Below, in pieces: positions 56,028-64,000 of a stretch of 64,000 bases of DNA. Source of the DNA: Photobacterium sanguinicancri (GTDB lineage: Bacteria > Pseudomonadota > Gammaproteobacteria > Enterobacterales > Vibrionaceae); assembly GCF_024346675.1 (NCBI RefSeq), contig NZ_AP024850.1:3596001-3660000 (forward strand). The letters are read 5' to 3'. How positions within the stretch are numbered: position 1 is the stretch's first letter; each line of letters begins with the position of its first letter. Made by a program: the position numbers and the translations under genes. A model generated the notes under the pieces. The model worked only from the letters and a program-made list of their open reading frames with translations, ran no database searches and had not been told where the DNA came from.

Positions 56028-57097
56028 GGTGTAGATTGAGGTGATAGCGCCGAAACGCCAGAACTAAATGGCTCAGAACTGCGCAAGACAATCGCCAAAC
56101 TAAAAGCTTCATAGGCACGAATAACCATCACCTCGCCAATACCTCGAGGGGCAAGTTGAAACTGCTTTCCAGTATAAGAGGAGCGTTTATAGTCATAACT
56201 CCCTTTTTTACCTTCAATCTCTGTCACAGGGTGATGTAATTGCAACACGTGGCCCGCCTGAAGCGAATCTAAATGGCCTTTATCTAATACCACAACTTCA
56301 GACGTCGCAATGTACGATTGGCCACCGATCGCCCCCATCACTTGCGCTTTAACACCGACGGGTGGCGTAGCAGGTACAAAAAATAACTCCGAGCTAGCAC
56401 CTAAGGCTGGCGCGGGTAATAACACGTCATTCAAATTGATCTCTTGACGATACGACTGCAATTCAAGGGTGCTGGTTTCGGCTTGCTGCGCATTCACCTT
56501 CATCTTTGCCACTTCTTTTAGCACTGTGACTGGCTTACTGCCTTTACGTGTATACGTTTCGACGGGACGATAAACCCACCATTCCTCACCAAGCGGTAAC
56601 ACTGTATCTGCCCACACAATATCACCCGCAGACAGCTGTTTACGTTGATCATCACTCCCTAAAACACGCGGCGCATCCGCTAACGCGGCATCTGACAACA
56701 AGCGGTGTTCTTCTAAATAAGGCAGTACCAGTGATGATTGTAATGTCGTAATCGGGGAACGGATCACTTTAATCTCGGGCGATACTTTGACTATTTTTGA
56801 TGGTTTACGTTGTAAGCGCGGCTGACCATCAACCCACACTAAATACAATTTATCGCCAGGATAAATTAGGTGGGGATTTTCAATTTCAGGGTTAGCTTGC
56901 CACAGTTTTGGCCATAGCCAAGGTGTCGCGAGAAAATGATTAGAAATATCCCACAAGGTGTCACCTTTCTTTACGGTGTACACGTCTGGGATATTTTCAT
57001 TCAAAACAATATTATTACTCGTGTTGCTCGCCCAGCCAGGTTGAATACACACCACGGCAGTTAGCACGCACGAAAAAAGAAAAGAGAGGGGCTTCAT
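56024..57097 (-). CDS. secreted LysM-domain protein
   Basis: A 357-residue protein with a signal peptide (1-23) and one LysM domain at about 38-87 (YTVKKGDTLWDISNHFL, PHLIYPGDKLYL). An unassigned periplasmic region of about 260 residues follows. LysM suggests peptidoglycan binding; no hydrolase motif is visible. It is the first gene of LysM-dprA-smg-yrdD. A link to DNA uptake is suggested only by its neighbour. Confidence 0.9.
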   Translation of the reverse strand: MKPLSFLFSCVLTAVVCIQPGWASNTSNNIVLNENIPDVYTVKKGDTLWDISNHFLATPWLWPKLWQANPEIENPHLIYPGDKLYLVWVDGQPRLQRKPSKIVKVSPEIKVIRSPITTLQSSLVLPYLEEHRLLSDAALADAPRVLGSDDQRKQLSAGDIVWADTVLPLGEEWWVYRPVETYTRKGSKPVTVLKEVAKMKVNAQQAETSTLELQSYRQEINLNDVLLPAPALGASSELFFVPATPPVGVKAQVMGAIGGQSYIATSEVVVLDKGHLDSLQAGHVLQLHHPVTEIEGKKGSYDYKRSSYTGKQFQLAPRGIGEVMVIRAYEAFSLAIVLRSSEPFSSGVSALSPQSTP

Positions 57098-57414
57098 GAT
57101 GCCATCCTTGCACTACACAGATTCGTTATCCGGCAAGCTGTTTGCCTATAGTTGTCGTCCAGCGTGACAGCGGCAGACGTTCAGTGTCTATCTTCTTATT
57201 TTGGCTAACAATCGCTTTTCGACTGACTTCACGCTTTCAATTTACCCTTTGCAACAACACGCACTAAGGGTGTTGAACTTACCGAAAACTGTGTACTTAG
57301 CTTTACAGCGAACTGCTGATATTGAACATTCATCACCGATGCTGTTATTTGATCGTTAAAATGACTAGAATTAGAACAAATTATTTTTCGGCACTGTTCA
57401 CTTTTCGAGTACCT
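57098..57414. promoter_or_regulatory. divergent intergenic region between the LysM gene and def
   Basis: A 317-bp gap that must hold promoters for both operons. I see no strong consensus promoter, hairpin or small gene. An open frame from 57322 extends def at its 5' end but is not needed. Confidence 0.5.
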
Positions 57415-57924
57415 ATGTCTTTATTGCAAGTATTAACATTCCCAGATGATCGCCTGCGCACTGTCGCTAAGCCAGTTGAAGCCGTTACCCCTGAGATCCA
57501 AAAAATTGTCGATGACATGATTGAAACCATGTACGACGAAGAAGGTATCGGTCTAGCAGCCACGCAAGTTGATGTTCACCAACGCATCGTGGTGATTGAT
57601 ATCTCCGAAGAACGCGATCAACCCATGGTACTGATTAATCCTGAAATCACCGAAAAACGCGGTGAAGATGGTATCGAAGAAGGTTGTCTTTCTGTTCCGG
57701 GCGCTCGTGCTTTAGTTTCTCGTGCAGCCGAAGTATCAGTCAACGCGCTTGATCGCGATGGCAACCCGTTCTCGTTTGAAGCTGATGATCTGCTGGCAAT
57801 TTGTGTTCAACATGAATTAGACCATTTAGCAGGAAAGCTGTTTGTTGATTACCTATCGCCACTGAAGCGTAAGCGTATTCAAGACAAGCTAACGAAAATC
57901 AAACGCTTTAACGAAAAGAACTAA
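57415..57924 (+). CDS. def: peptide deformylase
   Basis: Removes the formyl group from nascent proteins. The 169-residue length equals E. coli. Motif 1 is [12 protein letters not shown], motif 2 EEGCLSVPG (Cys91) and motif 3 QHELDHLAG (His133, Glu134, His137), the metal site and catalytic Glu. The ATG at 57415 is chosen for the [11 protein letters not shown] start; 31 extra in-frame codons upstream are rejected. fmt follows 27 bp later. Confidence 0.97.
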   Translation: MSLLQVLTFPDDRLRTVAKPVEAVTPEIQKIVDDMIETMYDEEGIGLAATQVDVHQRIVVIDISEERDQPMVLINPEITEKRGEDGIEEGCLSVPGARALVSRAAEVSVNALDRDGNPFSFEADDLLAICVQHELDHLAGKLFVDYLSPLKRKRIQDKLTKIKRFNEKN

Positions 57925-57951
57925 TAAGCCAAAACCTTTAAGGACGCTACC

Positions 57952-58896
57952 TTGAGCAAACCTTTGAAAATCGTTTTTGCTGGTACGCCAGACTTCGCCG
58001 CCCGTCATCTGGCGGCGTTGTTGTCTTCACAGCATGAAGTTATTGCCGTTTATACTCAACCTGACCGCCCTGCGGGTCGTGGTAAAAAGCTAACGGCGAG
58101 CCCAGTAAAAGCACTAGCGCTTGAACATGACATTCCCGTATACCAACCAGAAAACTTCAAATCAGATGAAGCCAAGCAAGCGCTGACCGATTTGAATGCA
58201 GACTTAATGGTTGTGGTTGCGTACGGTTTGCTATTACCGCAAGCCGTATTGGATACCCCAAAACTGGGTTGTATCAATGTTCATGGCTCAATTTTACCGC
58301 GCTGGCGTGGTGCGGCACCAATCCAACGTTCGATCTGGGCGGGAGATGCCGAAACAGGCGTTACCATCATGCAGATGGATATTGGCCTAGATACTGGCGA
58401 TATGCTAAGCATTGCAACCCTACCAATTGAAGCAACAGACACCAGCGCAAGCATGTACAACAAGCTTGCTGAACTGGGTCCTGATGCATTAATTGACTGC
58501 CTTGGTGATATTGCAGAAGGCAAAGCAGTACCAGTGAAACAAAATGATGAACTGGCTAACTACGCGAAAAAGCTAAGCAAAGAAGAAGCAAAAATCGATT
58601 GGACCATGGATGCTGAAGCGATTGAACGTTGCGTTCGCGCTTTTAACCCTTGGCCAATGAGCTACTTCACCGTGGCAGAGCAAAACGTAAAAGTTTGGCG
58701 CACAGCTGTGGAAGCCGATAATCAAGGTAAGCCCGCTGGTACGGTTCTATCTGCAGACAAGCACGGCATTGTGGTTGCAACAGGTAAAGGCGCACTACGC
58801 CTGATAGAGCTACAACCACCCGGTAAGAAAGCGATGCAAAGCCAAGATTTGCTGAACTCTCGCCGTGAATGGTTTGAGCCCGGCACCGTTTTGTAA
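57952..58896 (+). CDS. fmt: methionyl-tRNA formyltransferase
   Basis: Formylates initiator Met-tRNA, the counterpart of def. The 314-residue protein begins at a TTG with AAGGA 8 nt upstream ([15 protein letters not shown]). The active site is Asn109, His111 and Asp147 ([23 protein letters not shown]). The C-terminal OB-fold tRNA-binding domain is present. A terminator follows. Confidence 0.97.
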   Translation: MSKPLKIVFAGTPDFAARHLAALLSSQHEVIAVYTQPDRPAGRGKKLTASPVKALALEHDIPVYQPENFKSDEAKQALTDLNADLMVVVAYGLLLPQAVLDTPKLGCINVHGSILPRWRGAAPIQRSIWAGDAETGVTIMQMDIGLDTGDMLSIATLPIEATDTSASMYNKLAELGPDALIDCLGDIAEGKAVPVKQNDELANYAKKLSKEEAKIDWTMDAEAIERCVRAFNPWPMSYFTVAEQNVKVWRTAVEADNQGKPAGTVLSADKHGIVVATGKGALRLIELQPPGKKAMQSQDLLNSRREWFEPGTVL

Positions 58897-58900
58897 TGCG

Positions 58901-58926
58901 AAAGCCAGTGCTTGCACTGGCTTTTC
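58901..58926 (+). terminator. intrinsic terminator after fmt
   Basis: A stem AAAGCCAGTGC/GCACTGGCTTT with a 2-base apex is followed by TTCTTTT directly after fmt. Confidence 0.85.
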
Positions 58927-59011
58927 TTTTCTATCCAAATAGAAAATACGCAACACTATCGCGCTTAATACCTTCCAGTATTAACGTTAAAAGAATTTCA
59001 GGAAAATCCGA

Positions 59012-60289
59012 ATGAATGTAAGAGCCGCTGCAGCCAAAGTTATCTATCAGGTTGTTGATCAGGGCCAATCCCTTTCCAACGTACTCCCTGCTGCTCAACA
59101 AGAAGTGAGAGAGCGAGACCAAGCACTATTGCAGGAGATTTGTTATGGCGTACTGCGCTGGTTACCGCGATTAGAGTCCATTACTAACCACCTAATGGAC
59201 AAACCACTGAAAGGCAAACAACGGGTTTTCCATCACCTTATTTTAGTGGGTCTTTATCAACTCGGTCACATGCGTATTCCCGCACATGCCGCTGTTGCTG
59301 AAACGGTTGATGCCACTAAAACACTGAAAAAGCCGCAACTTCGTGGCTTGATAAACGCTATTTTGCGTAACTATCAACGTCAACAAGAAGCACTAGATGC
59401 TCAATCAATCAGCCATGATGCGGGTCGTTATGGCCACCCTAGCTGGTTACTAAAGCTGCTTAAGGCGAGCTACCCTGAACAACTTGAAGCGATTGTTGAA
59501 GCAAACAACACCAAAGCACCAATGTGGCTACGTGTGAATCGCCAACACAATACCCGTGATGAATACCGAGTCCTGCTAGACAACGAAGGTATTGCCACAG
59601 AATTGCACCCACAAGCAGGTGATGCACTGCGCCTGTTAAAACCTTGCGATGTTACACAACTGCCAGGGTTTGCTGACGGTTGGGTATCCGTTCAAGATGC
59701 AGCGGCACAATTGGCGGTTGAATACTTACAACCTCAAGCTGGCGAATTGATCCTAGATTGCTGCGCTGCACCCGGTGGCAAAACCGCGCATATTATGGAG
59801 CGTCAACCCGATACCCAAGTGGTGGCCATTGACTGTGATGAGCACCGCCTATCACGTGTACACGAGAACCTTGAACGTTTAAATCTAACCGCTCAAGTTT
59901 TGTGTGCCGATGCGCGCTACCCAAGCGATTGGTGGCAAGGTGAGAAATTTGACCGCATCTTACTCGATGCGCCGTGTTCAGCAACCGGTGTTATTCGTCG
60001 CCACCCAGACATCAAGTGGCTACGCCGTGCTGATGACATTGCAGCATTAGCCGAACTACAAGCTGAAATTTTTGATGCAATGTGGCTGCAACTCAAATCA
60101 GGCGGCACCTTGGTATACGCAACCTGTTCTATCACTCCGCAAGAAAACAGCGAGCAAGTAAAAGCCTTCTTAGGCCGCACCGCTGACGCGACGTTAATGG
60201 ATAGCGATCCGACCAACCCTGGTCGTCAAATCCTACCAGGTGAAGAACAAATGGATGGCTTCTACTACGCCGTATTGAAGAAGCAATAA
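59012..60289 (+). CDS. rsmB: 16S rRNA (cytosine967-C5)-methyltransferase
   Basis: Methylates C967 of 16S rRNA. The 425-residue protein has an N-terminal NusB-like RNA-binding domain (about 1-140). The SAM-dependent catalytic domain has [10 protein letters not shown] (249-258). The two catalytic cysteines are in DAPCSATG (Cys322) and YATCSI (Cys372). It lies between fmt and trkA, as in E. coli. Confidence 0.97.
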   Translation: MNVRAAAAKVIYQVVDQGQSLSNVLPAAQQEVRERDQALLQEICYGVLRWLPRLESITNHLMDKPLKGKQRVFHHLILVGLYQLGHMRIPAHAAVAETVDATKTLKKPQLRGLINAILRNYQRQQEALDAQSISHDAGRYGHPSWLLKLLKASYPEQLEAIVEANNTKAPMWLRVNRQHNTRDEYRVLLDNEGIATELHPQAGDALRLLKPCDVTQLPGFADGWVSVQDAAAQLAVEYLQPQAGELILDCCAAPGGKTAHIMERQPDTQVVAIDCDEHRLSRVHENLERLNLTAQVLCADARYPSDWWQGEKFDRILLDAPCSATGVIRRHPDIKWLRRADDIAALAELQAEIFDAMWLQLKSGGTLVYATCSITPQENSEQVKAFLGRTADATLMDSDPTNPGRQILPGEEQMDGFYYAVLKKQ

Positions 60290-60315
60290 CAGCCATCTAA
60301 CGCTGAAACGAGAAC

Positions 60316-60343
60316 AATCAGGCTATTTCAATCTAGCCTGATT
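60316..60343 (+). terminator. terminator-like hairpin after rsmB
   Basis: A perfect 10-bp stem AATCAGGCTA/TAGCCTGATT with an 8-base loop, followed by only TTT before A residues. It is weak as an intrinsic terminator, so trkA may receive readthrough. Confidence 0.5.
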
Positions 60344-60431
60344 TAAAAATCGGAGTAAGCTACGTCAATATTAGAACGGGGCACATACGTGCCTTTGTGC
60401 CAATTTAGAGAAACTCAGTCAGGCGAATGCT

Positions 60432-61808
60432 ATGAAAATAATCATCCTCGGAGCCGGTCAGGTCGGGGGCACACTCGCAGAAAACCTTGTGGGTGAAAAC
60501 AACGATATTACTATCGTTGATAAAGACCCAGAGCGTCTGCGGGAGCTGCAAGACAAGTACGATCTTCGTGTCGTACAAGGTTTTGCTAGCCACCCAAAAA
60601 CCTTGCGTGATGCAGGTGCACAAGATGCTGATATGCTGGTTGCCGTCACCAATTCTGACGAAACCAACATGATCGCCTGTCAAATTGCCTTCTCTTTATT
60701 TAATACCCCAAACCGTGTGGCGCGTATTCGCTCACCTGAATACCTGAAAGAAAAAGAACAGCTATTCCAATCCGATGCTGTTCCTGTCGATCACCTTATT
60801 GCACCAGAAGAACTGGTAACAGGTTATATCGAGCGATTAATCGAGTACCCAGGTGCGTTACAGGTTGTTGGTTTTGCGGAAGATAAAGTTGGCCTTGTCG
60901 CAGTTAAAGCCTACTACGGTGGTCCACTTGTGGGGAATGCCTTGTCAGCACTACGCGAGCACATGCCGCATGTTGATACTCGTGTCGCTGCCATTTTCCG
61001 CCAAGGTCGTCCTATTCGCCCACAAGGTACCACGATTATTGAAGCCGATGATGAAGTGTTCTTTGTCGCAGCCAGCAACCATATTCGCTCCGTCATGAGT
61101 GAACTTCAGCGCCTTGAAAAGCCGTACAAACGGTTGATGATTGTCGGTGGCGGCAACATTGGGGCAGGGTTGGCACGACGTTTAGAGCAAACCTACAGCG
61201 TCAAGCTGATAGAGCGAAACCCTAACCGTGCTGAAAACCTATCAGAAATGCTAGAGAACACTATCGTGTTTTGTGGTGATGCGTCAGATCAAGAGCTCCT
61301 CAGCGAAGAGCACATCGAACAAATTGATGTTTTCATTGCCGTAACCAATGATGATGAAGCGAATATCATGTCAGCGATGCTGGCCAAACGTATGGGCGCC
61401 AAAAAAGTCATGGTGCTTATTCAGCGTGGCGCTTACGTTGATTTGGTACAAGGTGGTACGATTGATATTGCGATTTCCCCGCAACAAGCCACTATTTCAG
61501 CCTTACTCACCCATGTCCGTCGAGCGGATATTGTCAATGTATCGTCACTCCGTCGTGGGGCGGCAGAAGCGATTGAAGCCATTGCCCATGGTGATGCCAG
61601 TACATCAAAAGTCGTGGGACGCGCTATCAGTGACATTAAGCTACCACCGGGTACCACTATTGGTGCCATTGTTCGTGGCGAAGAAGTATTGATCGGCCAT
61701 GACAGAACGGTTATTGAACAAGACGATCACGTAGTGATGTTCTTGGTTGATAAGAAATATATCCCAGATGTTGAACGCTTGTTCCAACCAAGTCCGTTCT
61801 TCTTGTAA
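60432..61808 (+). CDS. trkA: Trk potassium uptake regulator TrkA
   Basis: Cytosolic NAD(H)-binding gating ring of the Trk K+ uptake system. The 458-residue protein has two RCK repeats, each with a Rossmann loop: GAGQVGG (7-13) and GGGNIG (239-244). Each is followed by a TrkA-C domain (about 135-220 and 370-455). trkH starts 7 bp downstream. Confidence 0.97.
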   Translation: MKIIILGAGQVGGTLAENLVGENNDITIVDKDPERLRELQDKYDLRVVQGFASHPKTLRDAGAQDADMLVAVTNSDETNMIACQIAFSLFNTPNRVARIRSPEYLKEKEQLFQSDAVPVDHLIAPEELVTGYIERLIEYPGALQVVGFAEDKVGLVAVKAYYGGPLVGNALSALREHMPHVDTRVAAIFRQGRPIRPQGTTIIEADDEVFFVAASNHIRSVMSELQRLEKPYKRLMIVGGGNIGAGLARRLEQTYSVKLIERNPNRAENLSEMLENTIVFCGDASDQELLSEEHIEQIDVFIAVTNDDEANIMSAMLAKRMGAKKVMVLIQRGAYVDLVQGGTIDIAISPQQATISALLTHVRRADIVNVSSLRRGAAEAIEAIAHGDASTSKVVGRAISDIKLPPGTTIGAIVRGEEVLIGHDRTVIEQDDHVVMFLVDKKYIPDVERLFQPSPFFL

Positions 61809-61815
61809 AGTATTT

Positions 61816-63261
61816 ATGGTTAATTACCGTCCTATCTTATTCGTGATTGGGTTGGTCTTATCGAAGATCGCCCTCTTCATGTACGTCCCTACTTTAGTGG
61901 CGTTTTTTACCGGCACTGGTGGCTTTATTGATTTTGCCACAGCGGTGATCATCACTCATGTGGTGGCCTTCCTATGCCTCACCTTTGGCCGTACCAACGA
62001 GTTTAAACTCGGGGTGCGCGATATGTTTCTGATCACCACCTTGGTTTGGACCATCGCCAGCGCTTTTGCCGCGCTGCCCTTTGTGTTCATCAATCATATC
62101 AGTTTCACCGATGCCTATTTTGAAACCATGTCAGGGATCACCACCACAGGTTCAACGGTACTCAGTGGCCTCGATGATATGGCACCGAGCATTCTATTGT
62201 GGCGGTCAACGCTACAATGGCTTGGCGGTGTCGGCTTCATCGTGATGGGGGTTGCCATCTTGCCGATGCTCAACGTCGGTGGGATGCGGCTGTTCCAAAC
62301 GGAATCATCAGATTGGTCCGATAAAAGCTCACCGCGTACCAAAAATGTCGCCAAAAACATTGTGAATGTGTACTTGATCCTAACGGGTCTTTGCGTGGTC
62401 GGTTACATGCTGGCGGGGATGAATACCTTTGATGCCATCAACCACGCCTTCACAACATTATCGACCGGCGGTTATTCCACCTCTGATGGCTCGATGAACC
62501 ACTTCTCCAATGCCGCGCATTGGGTAGCGATCATCTTCATGTTTGCTGGCGGCTTACCTTTCTTATTGTTCGTTCAGATGTTGAGAAAGAAAAGTGCGAC
62601 CGCTTTATTCAATGATGCACAAGTACGCGGATTTACCCTGTTGGTCTTTGGTGCCGGGTTATTGGTCGCAATATGGCTCACGCTTGATAAAGACTATACG
62701 TTTGCCGATGCCTTCCGTGTTTCGCTGTTCAACATCATTTCAGTGGTCACCACCACAGGCTTTGGCTTAGATGACTTTACCAACTGGGGTCCATTCCCTG
62801 CGATTGTGTTTGCCTTCATTATGCTGGTGGGCGGTTGTTCAGGCTCCACGGCTGGCGGCATTAAAATCTTCCGTTTCCAAGTGGCTTTTGCCTTACTGCG
62901 TAAGCAAATGATGCAATTGATCCACCCATCAGGGGTGTTTATCCAGCGCTACAATGGCCGTCCTGTCACGGATGGTATCGTACGTTCTGTTGTGGCCTTT
63001 GCATTGACGTTTATTATTACGATAGTTGTGGTAGCTGCGATTTTAGGCATGCTCGGACTGGATCCCGTAACCAGCATTACAGGCGCGGTCACAGCAGTTG
63101 CGAACGTAGGACCAGGGATGGGCAATATTATCGGCCCAACAGGGAACTTTGCGACATTACCCGATGCAGCAAAATGGGTACTGAGCTTCGGCATGTTGAT
63201 GGGGCGTTTAGAGATATTAACGGTATTAGTGGTGTTCTTCCCCGCATTTTGGCGAGATTAG
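61816..63261 (+). CDS. trkH: Trk potassium uptake channel TrkH
   Basis: K+-translocating membrane subunit partnered with TrkA. The 481-residue length fits TrkH. Pore-loop glycine signatures are ETMSGITTTGSTVL, TLSTGGYSTSDGS, SVVTTTGFGLDDF and VANVGPGMGNIIGPTG. The ATG at 61816 gives the usual MVNYRPILFVIGLV start; an earlier in-frame ATG at 61747 is inside trkA. A terminator follows. Confidence 0.97.
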   Translation: MVNYRPILFVIGLVLSKIALFMYVPTLVAFFTGTGGFIDFATAVIITHVVAFLCLTFGRTNEFKLGVRDMFLITTLVWTIASAFAALPFVFINHISFTDAYFETMSGITTTGSTVLSGLDDMAPSILLWRSTLQWLGGVGFIVMGVAILPMLNVGGMRLFQTESSDWSDKSSPRTKNVAKNIVNVYLILTGLCVVGYMLAGMNTFDAINHAFTTLSTGGYSTSDGSMNHFSNAAHWVAIIFMFAGGLPFLLFVQMLRKKSATALFNDAQVRGFTLLVFGAGLLVAIWLTLDKDYTFADAFRVSLFNIISVVTTTGFGLDDFTNWGPFPAIVFAFIMLVGGCSGSTAGGIKIFRFQVAFALLRKQMMQLIHPSGVFIQRYNGRPVTDGIVRSVVAFALTFIITIVVVAAILGMLGLDPVTSITGAVTAVANVGPGMGNIIGPTGNFATLPDAAKWVLSFGMLMGRLEILTVLVVFFPAFWRD

Positions 63262-63298
63262 TCCTGCACAGGTCCTGAGAATCACGAACCAAAAGATA

Positions 63299-63329
63299 CA
63301 AAAACGGCGCTCATCAGCGCCGTTTTTTA
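63299..63329. terminator. bidirectional intrinsic terminator after trkH
   Basis: An AAAACGGCGCT/AGCGCCGTTTT stem with a CATC loop and a T run. It lies between trkH and the convergent hemolysin-III-family gene. Confidence 0.9.
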
Positions 63330-63346
63330 TTGCTTATTAAGCTTGA

Positions 63347-64000
63347 TTAGATCGGTTTTACATATAAGTAAATCGCGAAGAAATGACAAATCGTGCCACC
63401 TAATACAAACAAATGCCAAATCGCATGATTGTAAGGAATGCGCTTATTCACGTAGAACACCACACCCAGCGAGTAAATCACCCCGCCAAGCCCTAGCAAG
63501 ACAAGACCGCCTGTTGCTAAGGACAAAGACAACTGATACACCGCAATCAGCGCTAACCACCCCATCACCAAATAAGTTGCCAGCGATAGCTTTTTAAAGC
63601 GGTATACAAACATAATTTTAAGGGCAATACCCAGTAACGCTAACCCCCAAATCACCGCCATTAATGTCATGGCGAGTGGGGTACGTAATGTGATCAACAA
63701 AAATGGGGTATAGGTACCCGCGATCAATAAGTAAATCGCACAGTGATCTAGGGTTTTCAGTACACGCTTGGCTTTTTCTAGTGTGATAGCATGATACAAA
63801 GTCGAAGCCAAATACAGCAGGATCATACTGCCGCCATAGACGCTTAAACTCGCAATACTCATGGTATCAGCATTCAGATTATTCGCCTGCACCAGCAGCA
63901 AAACTAACCCTACAATCCCAAATAGCATACCAAGGCCATGACTCACACTGTTGGCAATCTCTTCTGCTACCGAATACTGTGGGCCGGCACTTTTATTCAT
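63347..64000 (-). CDS. hemolysin III / YqfA-family membrane protein
   Basis: A seven-helix PAQR/hemolysin-III-family protein; the name is historical and haemolysis is not expected. The 217 residues include the family histidines and acidic residue: [30 protein letters not shown] and [20 protein letters not shown]. The ATG sits exactly at the window edge, so a start further upstream cannot be excluded, although 217 residues is a full-length size. Confidence 0.9.
   Translation of the reverse strand: MNKSAGPQYSVAEEIANSVSHGLGMLFGIVGLVLLLVQANNLNADTMSIASLSVYGGSMILLYLASTLYHAITLEKAKRVLKTLDHCAIYLLIAGTYTPFLLITLRTPLAMTLMAVIWGLALLGIALKIMFVYRFKKLSLATYLVMGWLALIAVYQLSLSLATGGLVLLGLGGVIYSLGVVFYVNKRIPYNHAIWHLFVLGGTICHFFAIYLYVKPI

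Overview
The window is a core chromosomal segment of a gammaproteobacterium, almost certainly a member of the Vibrionaceae and most likely Photobacterium or a close relative. The evidence is the conserved neighbourhoods (cyaA / hemCDXY; ubiE-ubiJ-ubiB-tatABC-tatD-hemB; thiCEFSGH; def-fmt-rsmB-trkA-trkH; dprA-smg-yrdD; tsaC-hemF-aroE-yrdB), a magnesium-type HemB, a long ThiE, and a tandem cluster of rRNA operons including tRNA-free 16S-23S spacers. The genus is an inference; a 16S comparison would settle it. I see no transposase, phage, integron or CRISPR array. Apart from the rrn cluster, this is housekeeping DNA with a few accessory transport genes.

Left part (1-31,755). The start of cyaA diverges from hemCDXY across an intergenic region with two CRP-like operators. 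A 29-codon membrane-peptide ORF lies between two intrinsic terminators. It is followed by a small cysteine/lysine-rich protein, rsmJ and a large GGDEF-EAL protein with a periplasmic substrate-binding-like sensor. Next come asnC, hemB, tatD, the tatABC translocase, the ubiquinone genes ubiB-ubiJ-ubiE, rmuC, an EamA transporter, a Bcr/CflA exporter divergent from a LysR regulator, and a 595-residue M24 aminopeptidase. The thiamine operon thiCEFSGH is headed by a TPP riboswitch. A CLC-type transporter with a GREGT motif has a fluoride riboswitch in its leader, so the two signals independently point to fluoride export.

Middle (32,000-48,650). Three complete rRNA operons lie head to tail on the minus strand. 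The one furthest downstream in transcription (32.0-37.8 kb) carries tRNA-Ile and tRNA-Ala in its spacer and tRNA-Asp and tRNA-Trp after 5S. The other two have tRNA-free spacers and repeat at an exact period of 5,368 bp, as expected for a recent duplication or for homogenisation by gene conversion. Each operon has its own P1-type promoter (16-bp spacer, GC-rich discriminator), boxA elements and RNase III processing stems.

Right part (48,776-64,000). A gamma-carbonic-anhydrase-family gene (yrdA) converges on tsaC-hemF-aroE-yrdB. Divergent from tsaC is purEK, with a consensus-perfect PurR operator. The yrdD-smg-dprA-LysM cluster (minus strand) is divergent from def-fmt-rsmB-trkA-trkH (plus strand), and the window ends with a hemolysin-III-family membrane protein.

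Functional themes are tetrapyrrole synthesis (hemB, C, D, F, X, Y), thiamine and ubiquinone synthesis, translation (rRNA, tRNA, def, fmt, rsmB, rsmJ, tsaC) and ion homeostasis (trkA/H, CLC-F).
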